Shown piece after piece: positions 32,560 to 40,833 of a stretch of DNA of 47,772 nt (the first letter of the stretch is position 1; each line of letters starts with the position of its first letter). Below the pieces are notes generated by a model. That model saw nothing but the letters and a program-made list of their open reading frames with translations. It did not search any database and was not told the DNA's origin. The DNA is taken from the IMG/VR virus record IMGVR_UViG_3300017527_000131, positions 1-47,772 of that record; one strand, 5' to 3'. The stretch is from a virus. The position numbers were made by a program, and so were the translations under genes.

Positions 32560-35337
32560 TTAAATCTCAACTAATACTAAGCTCGGAGTAAATGTCATTC
32601 TATCTACGTTGGTAGCCATTCCTATAACCTGTACCTGCTCTCCTGCAACTGCGGGAGCTGTCTGAGACAGCGTATTCCCTGTAGTTCCGGTTATTGTAAG
32701 ATAGATCAGTCCACCTACAGTCCAATTCCAAGTATCGTCTCTTATAACACCTGTCATAAGAAAGTCGCTCGCCACTCCGTCTGCGCCTGTTTCTATACAC
32801 ATAAACAAGGCAGGAGCTTTAGTTGCGTCAGTAGCGTCTGCAAGGTAAATCTCTCCGTCCGCATTTTGATAACAAACGTCTCCAACATTAAGAACTTCGC
32901 CTGCGGTTAATTCAATAATAACACCGCTTGCAGTTTCGTCTGTGTCGGGAGTTGAATCTATATGAAGTCTGTCTATTGTATATAGATCCATTGTGTTGTT
33001 TGGAGAGGTTAAAATGTTATGGTCGTCTCCGTCGTCGTCAGTATACATTGGAATATTTGGAGCTGCGCTTTCAACCCAAAATTCTCCCTCAGTTGCTATC
33101 GTTGCTACCTGCGCTGCTCTTTCAGTTAATTTTAGTACGCCTGTAACTCTTGCGTCTCCGTCAATAGTCATAAACTCGCTATTTATAGGTGTGTCTAACC
33201 CAAAGCCAATATACCCGTCGCTACCTCGTAAGAAGAAACCATATTGGTCTGTGTCGGTTTCAATCCTAAAATCGTTATCTGCTTGGTCGTCATTAAAGAC
33301 TACAGTATTCTGAGTTGCCTCAGTAAACTTAACCATTTCGATACCGCCCGCCTCATACTGAATATTGTCCCCTCCAAGTAGTATTTTAGTGTCCGTATCT
33401 CCTGAGTGGAAGATTTCATCAGCTACTTCTACAGTAGTAAACAATGGTGTCCCAAAATTTATATCCCAATCAGGAAAGGTTAATGTTCTTGTTGTTGAGG
33501 CAGTAATACCGTCAACTTCAAGAGCAAGTTCTTTTGTAGCGTCAACACTTCCATATACTCTGAATTGACTATCATCAAATTCGTTTGAGGCTACTGCTCC
33601 TGCTCCACCCGACCTTGCACCCGCCGGAGTTCCTAATAATGAATAGACTCCTAATTCAGTCCAAGTTCCGCTTGCTGCGGAGGTATATTTCAATGCTACC
33701 CGTGAAATCATAAAGGCTACTGAACGTAAATCGTTAGGTACTGTATAATCTGCGGTGTTGTTCCTATCTGCTTTTGCGGCGTTATCGGTATTATATACAC
33801 CATTTGGTAAATTGACATATAATTTACATTCGCCTGAAGAGATATTTACCGCTCCCCAAATAACAAGATTAAATCTTTTGTTATTTGTAATAGCAGTTCC
33901 GTCTGCCTTCATTAAGGCTGTACTTAGGTCTGATATTGCTGTGTAAGGAGTAGTCCCGTTTCCATAATAATAGTCGCCTATTGTGAACGCAGGGAAAGCC
34001 TGTCTGTGAAGTTGATATACAACGCCTGCTCCTGTAGCAAGATGTACGTTATCAACTGCTCCACCGTTAGCTGTAATATTTAAAGTTTGTGTTATGCCTG
34101 AAAGATAGACAGCTCCTAATACTCTTAATTTCTCTCTTGCGTGAGATTGTGTTCCTCTTGAGTCATTTTCAAACATTTCTGTATATCTCTGAAAACCATA
34201 AGCTCCTGTACTCGCCCAAGTAGTTGCGTCAGGGACGATTACCTTACCTATCCAAGCAAAAGCTCCTGTAGGTAATGATGTGGACGCTGCTAAGGTGGCT
34301 GTACCCGCTGCGTCTGTAACATAAATGTAATTTGTAACAGGGTTGTTCTCGTCAGCTCCCGCTGTTAGCGCTACACGCGCGTCTCCACCTACGCCTGCGC
34401 CTGTTACACAATCTAAGGTAGAAACAACACCCGCTATTAAAAATCTCATATTGCCACCACCAACAACTTCAGCTACATCTAATTGTAAGCCTCCGTCGTC
34501 AACAATAGTCATAGAGGGTTTATCAAAAGCCAATCCGCTTGTATTTCCGATTATATCATTTAGATCTGTGTCGAGATCCGCCAAACCAATAGCTCCGGGA
34601 GCAACCGCAGCTCCTATGTCTATTCCGTCGACAAAGAGTTTTCCTGCTATATCAACCTGCCCGTCTGTAATTTCTTTTAAGGTAAAGTCGTCTAATGTAT
34701 AACTTCCCTCTGTATCTGTACCTGATATAATTTGTATTACAAATGCTTGAGTAATATTGTCTGTTCTAAAATAATAAGTGTGCGTTCCCGCCTCAAGACT
34801 TAAAGCTACAGGAGAGTCAAACAATGCACTATTAAACTGCATAGCTCCGTCTCCGTCAAAGGCTGTATTAACCACAACTGTATAGTCAAATCTATACCAA
34901 CGATCATCTAAGGGAGCAGTAGAGAAAGAGGCTGCGAGCTGTGTCAATGTTGAGGTCTGATTAGCAGTCCAAACATAAGCAGCATTACCTCCTGTATCGT
35001 CAAAGTCGTTAGTAACAGACCAAGTTGCGTGAGTAGCAAAGTCCTCTTCTGCTAAAACCTCAGTTGATAGAGAGGTAGGATCTAATACTAATAACCCGTC
35101 AACTATAAGATTATCATTAACGTCAATAGCCAACCCGTCTACATTTGCCTTTAATGCACTATTTGTTTCGTCAAGAGCTATGTTAAAAGCCTCCTGAGTA
35201 GAATAATAATGCAAATCAACTGATGTCGCGGGATCGTCAAGGACAATATTCATAACTTCCTGAGTTGAATATTTGTGTAAGTCCTGTGAAAAGATCGCGC
35301 TAACAAAGATTAATAGCGTGAATAGTATATTTTTCAT
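32560..35337 (-). CDS. Tail fibre-type protein with signal peptide
   Basis: The ATG at 35337 (ATGA overlap) gives MKNILFTLLIFVSAIFSQ, a signal peptide cut before Q18. In the mature protein two near-identical units (LHKYSTQEVMNIVLDD and LHYYSTQEAFNIALDE) come first. A carbohydrate-binding-like beta domain (about 90-230), a long fibre part with DGDARVTGVLKLTERAA-type repeats, and a C-terminal module (about 800-925: GDVCYQNADGEIYLAD) common in phage fibres follow. It should mediate host recognition. ATG 35349 is an alternative start. Length 925 residues. Whether the signal peptide is used in fibre biogenesis is unknown. Confidence 0.65.
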   Translation of the reverse strand: MKNILFTLLIFVSAIFSQDLHKYSTQEVMNIVLDDPATSVDLHYYSTQEAFNIALDETNSALKANVDGLAIDVNDNLIVDGLLVLDPTSLSTEVLAEEDFATHATWSVTNDFDDTGGNAAYVWTANQTSTLTQLAASFSTAPLDDRWYRFDYTVVVNTAFDGDGAMQFNSALFDSPVALSLEAGTHTYYFRTDNITQAFVIQIISGTDTEGSYTLDDFTLKEITDGQVDIAGKLFVDGIDIGAAVAPGAIGLADLDTDLNDIIGNTSGLAFDKPSMTIVDDGGLQLDVAEVVGGGNMRFLIAGVVSTLDCVTGAGVGGDARVALTAGADENNPVTNYIYVTDAAGTATLAASTSLPTGAFAWIGKVIVPDATTWASTGAYGFQRYTEMFENDSRGTQSHAREKLRVLGAVYLSGITQTLNITANGGAVDNVHLATGAGVVYQLHRQAFPAFTIGDYYYGNGTTPYTAISDLSTALMKADGTAITNNKRFNLVIWGAVNISSGECKLYVNLPNGVYNTDNAAKADRNNTADYTVPNDLRSVAFMISRVALKYTSAASGTWTELGVYSLLGTPAGARSGGAGAVASNEFDDSQFRVYGSVDATKELALEVDGITASTTRTLTFPDWDINFGTPLFTTVEVADEIFHSGDTDTKILLGGDNIQYEAGGIEMVKFTEATQNTVVFNDDQADNDFRIETDTDQYGFFLRGSDGYIGFGLDTPINSEFMTIDGDARVTGVLKLTERAAQVATIATEGEFWVESAAPNIPMYTDDDGDDHNILTSPNNTMDLYTIDRLHIDSTPDTDETASGVIIELTAGEVLNVGDVCYQNADGEIYLADATDATKAPALFMCIETGADGVASDFLMTGVIRDDTWNWTVGGLIYLTITGTTGNTLSQTAPAVAGEQVQVIGMATNVDRMTFTPSLVLVEI

Positions 35338-35525
35338 TCGTTGCTCCATTCTCTAATTGTATTGATATTTTTCCTGTCTAAATATTGATCTATAATTACC
35401 CAACCCACAAAAATTCCAATCATTATTTTCATTGGTTTCATCACTTGCTCTTTGTACCACTCCTGCGGTACTGTTTTAGTAATCGTGATCTCTTTATGAG
35501 TTGGCGGTATTTCACTTAAAAGTCT
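35334..35525 (-). CDS. -1 frame extension after a run of nine A's, or separate small membrane protein
   Basis: The gene at 35516-35785 ends ATT AAA AAA AAA GAC TTT TAA. From the A-run (35525-35533) the -1 frame is open for 63 codons. It reads SEIPPTHKEITITKTVPQ and then a transmembrane segment (IMIGIFVGWVIIDQYL), ending in TGA that overlaps the fibre ATG as ATGA. No ordinary start codon lies before GTG 35444 / ATG 35441. So either ribosomal or transcriptional slippage on the A-run makes a longer product, or a 35-residue membrane protein is made from ATG 35441. The protein-like sequence before that ATG favours slippage. Confidence 0.5.
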   Translation of the reverse strand, partial: RLLSEIPPTHKEITITKTVPQEWYKEQVMKPMKIMIGIFVGWVIIDQYLDRKNINTIREWSNE

Positions 35526-35785
35526 TTTTTTTTAATAGTTATATAAAGGGTATCTCCGTTCGCTGCTATAGCTTGCAAGCCTCCGTCTTTAAATCCGAAA
35601 GCTCCTTTACCAAAGATATATAAAATAGGCTCGTCGCCTATGCTTAATTGCTTACCATTATCGTAATAGGAATAATTAAGAGCGTCCTCCGGTATTGTCT
35701 GTCCCTCGCCTCTTGTTGCTAAGATTAAAAATAGGATAAATATTACTATCCAAAAGATCATAAATCTCTTATTCGCGCGTGTCAT
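35516..35785 (-). CDS. Small secreted protein, 89 aa
   Basis: ATG 35785 follows AGGAG at good spacing; an upstream in-frame start at 35824 would run through the terminator hairpin. A basic N-terminus (MTRANKRF) and a long hydrophobic core (9-23) precede RGEG|QT, so cleavage after G28 is probable; the segment could also stay as an anchor. The mature domain of about 60 residues is beta-rich (EPILYIFGKGAFGFKDGG). It ends KKKDF just after nine A's, where the -1 frame remains open. It is the first gene after the terminator that follows the decoration-type genes. Confidence 0.6.
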   Translation of the reverse strand: MTRANKRFMIFWIVIFILFLILATRGEGQTIPEDALNYSYYDNGKQLSIGDEPILYIFGKGAFGFKDGGLQAIAANGDTLYITIKKKDF

Positions 35786-35801
35786 ACTTTCTCCTGTTCC
35801 T

Positions 35802-35833
35802 AAAAAGGCGGTAGCGTAAACCACCGCCTTTTT
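35802..35833. terminator. Intrinsic terminator after capsid/decoration genes
   Basis: An 11-bp inverted repeat, AAAAAGGCGGT (35802-35812) with ACCGCCTTTTT (35823-35833), has a 10-base loop. Read on the leftward transcript it is a GC-rich hairpin ending in a T-tract, directly downstream of the second decoration-type gene. It probably reduces expression of the fibre and lysis genes relative to the abundant capsid proteins. Its GGCGGTAGCG core is repeated at 36747. Confidence 0.75.
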
Positions 35834-35846
35834 AAATTGGAATAAC

Positions 35847-36275
35847 CTATACGGTTGGCTCGATCTCTATTTCAACAACACCTGTGAAAGCGCCTGTTGC
35901 AATAGTTAAACGAAGATCGTCGTCGCCCTTTGCAAAACTTGGGGACGTGTCGTCAATCGCGACAGCTACGTCTAAGTCAGTATCGCTTGCAGCGATAGCG
36001 ATAGCTCCGGTAATAGCTTGAGCTGCGTTACCTACTGCTACTGAGGAGGCAGTTGCGTTATCGTGGCGAATACGAACATAGCGCACTACAAATCCCAACG
36101 GGGTTGTAATGGTTATTGTTTTCGCTGTCTGAGCAGCTGCGCAGGTTACTACAATCTTATTTCCTAAGAGATAAGCTGTGGCTGTTCCTGTACCACTTAG
36201 CGTAGTTGTTAGATCGAATGGTTGCATATTCTTCTGTTTCCACCAAACGTCAGTTGTCATTTTATTTTGACTCAT
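35847..36275 (-). CDS. Capsid decoration-type protein, tandem paralogue of 36297-36728
   Basis: The 142-residue beta-rich protein and the 143-residue protein upstream align along their full length: QPxDLTxTLxGTGTAxAYLxGNKI, LxFVxRYVRxRHD, AASDTDLDVA, KGxDDLRxxxAT, and FTGxVExEIEPxV. Position directly after the major capsid protein, small size and beta structure fit head decoration or stabilising proteins. This is inference from context. A terminator follows immediately. GGAGAACTAAAACATA precedes the ATG. Confidence 0.65.
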   Translation of the reverse strand: MSQNKMTTDVWWKQKNMQPFDLTTTLSGTGTATAYLLGNKIVVTCAAAQTAKTITITTPLGFVVRYVRIRHDNATASSVAVGNAAQAITGAIAIAASDTDLDVAVAIDDTSPSFAKGDDDLRLTIATGAFTGVVEIEIEPTV

Positions 36276-36296
36276 TATGTTTTAGTTCTCCTTTGC

Positions 36297-36728
36297 CTAC
36301 TCGACTATTGGCTCAATTTCAAATTCTACAATACCTGTGAACACATCAGTAGCCACATCAACTCGTAAGTCGTCCTCTCCTTTATAGAAAGTAGCGTAGT
36401 CGTCGTCAACGTCAGCTGCAACATCTAAATCGGTGTCGCTCGCAGCAACCGTAATCGCGGAGATTACAGTATCGGTCGTATTGGATATGGTTAATTCTGA
36501 GTTAGTACCGTCGTCGTGGCGCGAGCGCACATAACGCAATACAAAGCTCAAAGGTGTGGATATGTTTACATATTTGGTAGCCTGAGCAGAGGCACAAGTA
36601 AGAATAATCTTGTTGCCAATTAAATATGCGGAGGCTGTCCCCGTACCCTCAAGTGTAACTGTGAGGTCTATCGGTTGTAGATTTTCTAATTTCGCGTGAG
36701 CGTCAGCAGGTCGTTTTACTATAGTCAT
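36297..36728 (-). CDS. Capsid decoration-type protein, tandem paralogue of 35847-36275
   Basis: It shares nearly all structural motifs with its downstream copy but has a more acidic loop (VDDDYATFYKGEDDLRVD). It is encoded directly downstream of the major capsid protein and separated from it by a hairpin at 36747. AGGAGAAAATTAG gives a strong ribosome site, fitting a highly expressed virion protein. Two diverged copies could occupy different capsid positions; that cannot be told from sequence. Confidence 0.65.
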   Translation of the reverse strand: MTIVKRPADAHAKLENLQPIDLTVTLEGTGTASAYLIGNKIILTCASAQATKYVNISTPLSFVLRYVRSRHDDGTNSELTISNTTDTVISAITVAASDTDLDVAADVDDDYATFYKGEDDLRVDVATDVFTGIVEFEIEPIVE

Positions 36729-36746
36729 CTAATTTTCTCCTTTTAG

Positions 36747-36776
36747 AGTGGCGGTAGCGAAAACACCACCGCCATT
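36747..36776. other. Hairpin downstream of the capsid gene, related to the 35802 terminator
   Basis: AGTGGCGGT (36747-36755) pairs with ACCGCCATT (36768-36776), allowing one G-U pair, around the loop AGCGAAAACACC. The GGCGGTAGCG(A/T)AAAC core is the same as in the terminator at 35802. Here no T-tract follows on the leftward transcript, so it may be an mRNA-stabilising 3' hairpin or a weak attenuator between the capsid and decoration genes. Confidence 0.55.
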
Positions 36777-36793
36777 CCGACTAAGTTAATTAC

Positions 36794-38053
36794 CTATGCG
36801 TCGTCCGTCATTAAGATCGCTGAACTTTGATTCAAGGCAGCGAGACCACTTGCAACTCCACCTGTGGTATTCTTATAGAACAGATCGCCTGAAACTTCTC
36901 CTGCGTCTGCCTCTGCTCCCCACTCGATACGGTTGAAACCGTCGATTATAGCTCCACCAATTTCTTGAGTGTTACCGTGATCGTCAGTTTCCTCTGTGAA
37001 CTGCAATCTACTTGCAATTCCGCGAGCCATTGAGCTATTTGAGAAAACGATAGAACAGGCGTTATCTGTAATAGCTGTAGGATCGAACGCTGAGGCTATT
37101 GGGTTTGCGTCGTCGTCTCCGAAGAAACCACCACCGGCATTGTCCCAACCACGAATTGACGCAACATCTTCATAAATCGCGAACTCTGCATAATAAGCCA
37201 TAGCTCCCGCTAAATCAGGCTGTTTCAACATATTTGTTGAATACGCTGACTGTATAGCAGTCAAGAATACTGAGTCTTGGAATAGCTTTTTGACTGAACT
37301 TGGGTGCATTATAATAGGATAGAATTTATACCCCTCTGCTGTTACGATTTGTGGGATTTTCAATTCTAAAAGTTTAATTCTGAAAGCCTGCAACAACTTA
37401 GCTTGCATTGTTAAACCTGCGACATTACCTACCGCTGTATCTAATTCAGCTGCGGTTGGTGTTTGTCCCTCCGTACCTGCAACTTTAGTTACAGTACCGG
37501 CTGCGGATTGGTAGTAAAAATTTGGGTGGTATCTTTTGTATAAACCTAAACCGTCCTCAGCATTTGAGGCAGATAGATTTTTGGAAACACCCTCGTAGAA
37601 TGTACGAGCAATTTCCTGATTCCACAATTTACTATACCAACGAGCGAGTAAAGGCATAGCTTGTTCAAACAAACGTAATGACGCTTGACGTTGTTCGGAC
37701 ATTTTACCCTCACGTTTCCATACAGCTTTACGGACTTGGTTAATGTATACACGCGCCCATTTCATAGCCATTGACTCTCCTGTACCTTTCAATACAGTAT
37801 CGCCATAAACCGGAGCGCCTGTTAAATCTGATAAAAATGGCATTAATAGATTATCTCTGCCCTCTTGAATAAACTCTGTGAGCATTTCTATTGGTTTGCC
37901 GGATAGTTGGTAATCTTTTTGACCGTTGTCGTCAGTAAGAACTTTTACGTCCCCTGAAAACTTATTCCAAAAAGTATTATGCCAACTTTCTTTTTGTAAC
38001 CGCTTTTCTAAAATCGCAAGATTCTCAATAGCGGATTGAGTTCTTAGTGCCAT
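36794..38053 (-). CDS. Major capsid protein, N4-gp56 type
   Basis: The 419-residue protein follows a scaffold-type gene and has the N4-gp56/DUF4043 pattern: an N-terminal WNKFSG segment, a spaced GDTVLKGTGESMAMKWARVYINQVRKAVWKREGKMSEQR motif (about residues 84-122) and a MPLLARWYSKLWNQEIARTFYEG helix. Such proteins adopt the HK97 fold and build the icosahedral shell. AAGGAGAATAATTTAGT precedes the ATG. Nothing suggests proteolytic processing by a phage protease, and none is recognised in the operon. Confidence 0.8.
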   Translation of the reverse strand: MALRTQSAIENLAILEKRLQKESWHNTFWNKFSGDVKVLTDDNGQKDYQLSGKPIEMLTEFIQEGRDNLLMPFLSDLTGAPVYGDTVLKGTGESMAMKWARVYINQVRKAVWKREGKMSEQRQASLRLFEQAMPLLARWYSKLWNQEIARTFYEGVSKNLSASNAEDGLGLYKRYHPNFYYQSAAGTVTKVAGTEGQTPTAAELDTAVGNVAGLTMQAKLLQAFRIKLLELKIPQIVTAEGYKFYPIIMHPSSVKKLFQDSVFLTAIQSAYSTNMLKQPDLAGAMAYYAEFAIYEDVASIRGWDNAGGGFFGDDDANPIASAFDPTAITDNACSIVFSNSSMARGIASRLQFTEETDDHGNTQEIGGAIIDGFNRIEWGAEADAGEVSGDLFYKNTTGGVASGLAALNQSSAILMTDDA

Positions 38054-38079
38054 ACTAAATTATTCTCCTTACCCGAAAT

Positions 38080-38973
38080 TTATTTCCGAGTCTGTTTATT
38101 GTATAAATCTGCTAATTCAGCAGGGGATAAGCTCTCAAGATAGTCGTCTAACTGTTTTCCACTCATTGTACTTATGTTTCTTAGTTTGACTCCCGTCCCT
38201 TTTGCTCCTTTGGTACTGACTTTCGTCGATACCTTAGATCCTGCTGCCTTTATTTTCTTTCGTGCGTTTGCCTCCCCTTGCATTGAAAAGAATTTTACAA
38301 CACGCTCAGAGCCAAATTTATCAATAAGTCCCTTAGTGAATGAGCGATCCGTAATCTTACCTTTTTCCATATATCTTTCGGAGTAGGTAGTTACCTCGTC
38401 AAACTCTTCGGGTGTAATCTCGATTTCTAAATCAGCATATTCTTTACGCTTACTTTCAATGAACTCCACATTTTTCTCGGCATTGACATTAGTTTCTATG
38501 ATTTCTCTTTGACTTGCAGTAATGTACCGTCTATTGAGAGTACGTTGCTGTTTTTTAAGATCATCATATCCCTCGTCAAATTTGCTCATACCGTCTAACT
38601 GATCCTCGACTTTATCGAGTTCGCTTTCATAGTACGCAGCGTCTTTGACTTTGGTGTCCTCTGTCTTTTTCTTGATTGAGGCGGGTGGAGCTTTTAAACT
38701 TTTTTTGTGCATTTGAGCTATTTCAGCTGCGGACTTGCCCTCATAAATAGTTCCTTTAAGGTCGTCCTCAGAAAGTTCTTCCTCTTCGGTCTCTTCGGTT
38801 TCTTCAGTTTCCTCTTCCTCAGTTTCCTCAGTCTCTTCAATTTCGTCAGCGGGTTTTTCATCTTCCTCTTTAACGAAAACCTGACCGTCTTTTACAAAGA
38901 ACTTGCCCTCTTGCTCTTTTAATTCTTCCGGTGTTACTTCAATACTATCAACTGTTTTATTTTCTTCAGCCAT
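38080..38973 (-). CDS. Scaffolding protein
   Basis: The 297-residue acidic protein lies between portal and capsid genes, the standard place for scaffold. The first third holds an EETEE-type low-complexity tract (about residues 45-70) and is followed by long charged helices and a basic segment (KVSTKVSTKGAKGTGVKL). A C-terminal helical element (LSPAELADLYNK) could contact the capsid protein. Scaffolds of short-tailed phages direct procapsid assembly and leave afterwards. Assignment is by composition and synteny. AAGGATAAAAA precedes the ATG. Confidence 0.75.
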   Translation of the reverse strand: MAEENKTVDSIEVTPEELKEQEGKFFVKDGQVFVKEEDEKPADEIEETEETEEEETEETEETEEEELSEDDLKGTIYEGKSAAEIAQMHKKSLKAPPASIKKKTEDTKVKDAAYYESELDKVEDQLDGMSKFDEGYDDLKKQQRTLNRRYITASQREIIETNVNAEKNVEFIESKRKEYADLEIEITPEEFDEVTTYSERYMEKGKITDRSFTKGLIDKFGSERVVKFFSMQGEANARKKIKAAGSKVSTKVSTKGAKGTGVKLRNISTMSGKQLDDYLESLSPAELADLYNKQTRK

Positions 38974-38976
38974 TTT

Positions 38977-40833
38977 TTATCCTTGTGTTGTAGGGTTAAT
39001 ACTCGATTCTAAAGCCTTATTTTCTAAGACCTGTTTAGCCTTGTCTAATGACTCAGCCTCTTCGCTACCCGCTTTCTGTTTTTCCAACTCCTCATTAAGT
39101 ACCACAAGAAATTTATCCACATTCTTGATCGGAGCTTGTTCTACCAATACCGCCACTAATCTTGAGGCAACCGCAGGGTTAGCCTGTATGATTAAATTAT
39201 AAATAGCGAGCAGTTTTTCAAAGTTATCCTCTTTGGTTGTAATATTTTGCTCTCCCTCGTCCAATTCAACAAGTACGGAGGGATTTCTAACATCATTAAA
39301 TACTTCTCCCAAGATAGAGAGATTGAGCAATTCGTCCTGTAATTCGCCCTCTTTATTTTTAATAACAACAGGTCGGTCTAAATCAGAATAGACTTCCCCA
39401 ACATTGTTAATAAAATCAACAGCTAAGGCGTATCTCATATTAGAAAGGTTTTTAAAGTATGGATTGATCGCTGTTGTTGCGCGTTCAACTTTACTTTCAA
39501 ATAATGTGCCTGATTCTCCACTCTTTTGAGATTCTCCTCTCATAGCTGAATTAATCAGCGTTATTCTATCGGAGAAACCTAAAGACATATCAGTAGTTAA
39601 TAATACTTCTGACGGGATATTACCGGGAGCAAATCTCTCAGGTTTTTGTTGCATATTTTTTAACGGTACAACTAAATTGGTTTTGCCTGCCTCTTCCTGT
39701 AAGAGCTTAATTGCCTCTTCCTCGCGTTTGTCAATAAAGAAACCACCGCCCAATATCTGCGTGATTAGATCTCTTTGTTGAGATTTGGTTTTATTAACGT
39801 CGTCCTGAATATCTTTTAATAGCTCTACGAGACTTAAATTCTCAGGTAAGGCGACATTAAAGGCATAACTGAATACATTGAACATATCAAACCTGCAAAC
39901 ATTTTGGTCAATATCTTCATCAATAGCAACCACGTTGTCGAAATACGGGATCAGCGTGGACTTACGCATAACTTGAGTTGTGCTTGTATCAATAATCTTT
40001 AAACTTGGATCTTCCTGTTTAGCGGACTCATAATCGGCAGGCTGATGTTCTGAATAATCGCCCTCAGCATTATGACACCGGTATACAGATCTATTCTCTT
40101 TCCTCTGTAATTCAAGAACGAGAACAAGGTCATTTTCTTTATTATAAATATTTGTTAGCGGTTGTGAATAATCTCGATCGTAAAATCTCCTCACGGTCTT
40201 TTGAAGTTTGTCGTACCACTTAACTTCTTGCTCGCTTTTGATTAAACTTGAGGCGAGACCTGCTAAATCATACGTATCAATAACTTCGTCGGCAGGATAC
40301 CAAGCCTCTTTAAGCAGATAGCGACATTTATTTAACATAAAATCATTCGCTAATGTTTCGGGATCTGCATAAACCCGCATATTATTCGCCACTTCATAAA
40401 AGAAATCTAAATAACCCTCGTCGGTCATTTTAATATCGCGCTGTACCCAACCTCCACGATTGGCGATTAGTCCGTCAAAGAGCGCTGCCTGTAGTTTCTC
40501 CTCAAGATTTTGCTCGTCAATAACTCTTTCCCAACGACCTTGCAAGAGATCTACGGTATCAATATCAGTCCCATTTCTTTTTGTCGGTTTAAAAATTGCT
40601 TTGCGCTTGTATAATTGTTCATTACCAACAATAGCCAAGAGTGCCGGTATCAAAATATTATATTTCAATAACGGTTTATTATATTTTTCAGCTTTTGCTT
40701 TTTCGGTATCCGTATATGGCTCGTTGATAACATAGCGCATATTTTCTTCGGACTTCTCTGTATTGTCAGCATAGGAGTCTCTAAGATGTTTATAAACTTT
40801 TATAATTTGATCTGCGTCTTTTGTTAATGCCAT
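38977..40833 (-). CDS. Portal protein
   Basis: I chose ATG 40833, which overlaps the TerL stop as TAATG; ATG 40848 would add five residues. The 618-residue protein follows TerL and precedes the scaffold. It contains a helical N-terminus (AEKYNKPLLKYNILIPALLAIVGNEQLYKRKAIFKPTKRNGTD region), GGWVQRDI, MRVYADPETL and a long C-terminal helical part, matching P22-type portal proteins. Twelve copies form the DNA entry vertex and bind terminase. Confidence 0.8.
   Translation of the reverse strand: MALTKDADQIIKVYKHLRDSYADNTEKSEENMRYVINEPYTDTEKAKAEKYNKPLLKYNILIPALLAIVGNEQLYKRKAIFKPTKRNGTDIDTVDLLQGRWERVIDEQNLEEKLQAALFDGLIANRGGWVQRDIKMTDEGYLDFFYEVANNMRVYADPETLANDFMLNKCRYLLKEAWYPADEVIDTYDLAGLASSLIKSEQEVKWYDKLQKTVRRFYDRDYSQPLTNIYNKENDLVLVLELQRKENRSVYRCHNAEGDYSEHQPADYESAKQEDPSLKIIDTSTTQVMRKSTLIPYFDNVVAIDEDIDQNVCRFDMFNVFSYAFNVALPENLSLVELLKDIQDDVNKTKSQQRDLITQILGGGFFIDKREEEAIKLLQEEAGKTNLVVPLKNMQQKPERFAPGNIPSEVLLTTDMSLGFSDRITLINSAMRGESQKSGESGTLFESKVERATTAINPYFKNLSNMRYALAVDFINNVGEVYSDLDRPVVIKNKEGELQDELLNLSILGEVFNDVRNPSVLVELDEGEQNITTKEDNFEKLLAIYNLIIQANPAVASRLVAVLVEQAPIKNVDKFLVVLNEELEKQKAGSEEAESLDKAKQVLENKALESSINPTTQG

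Noticed and set aside
38707-38922. Rightward hydrophobic frame opposite the scaffold gene
   Set aside because: It is antisense to the Glu/Thr-rich tract of the scaffold, giving Phe/Leu/Ser runs. No ribosome site or conserved pattern.
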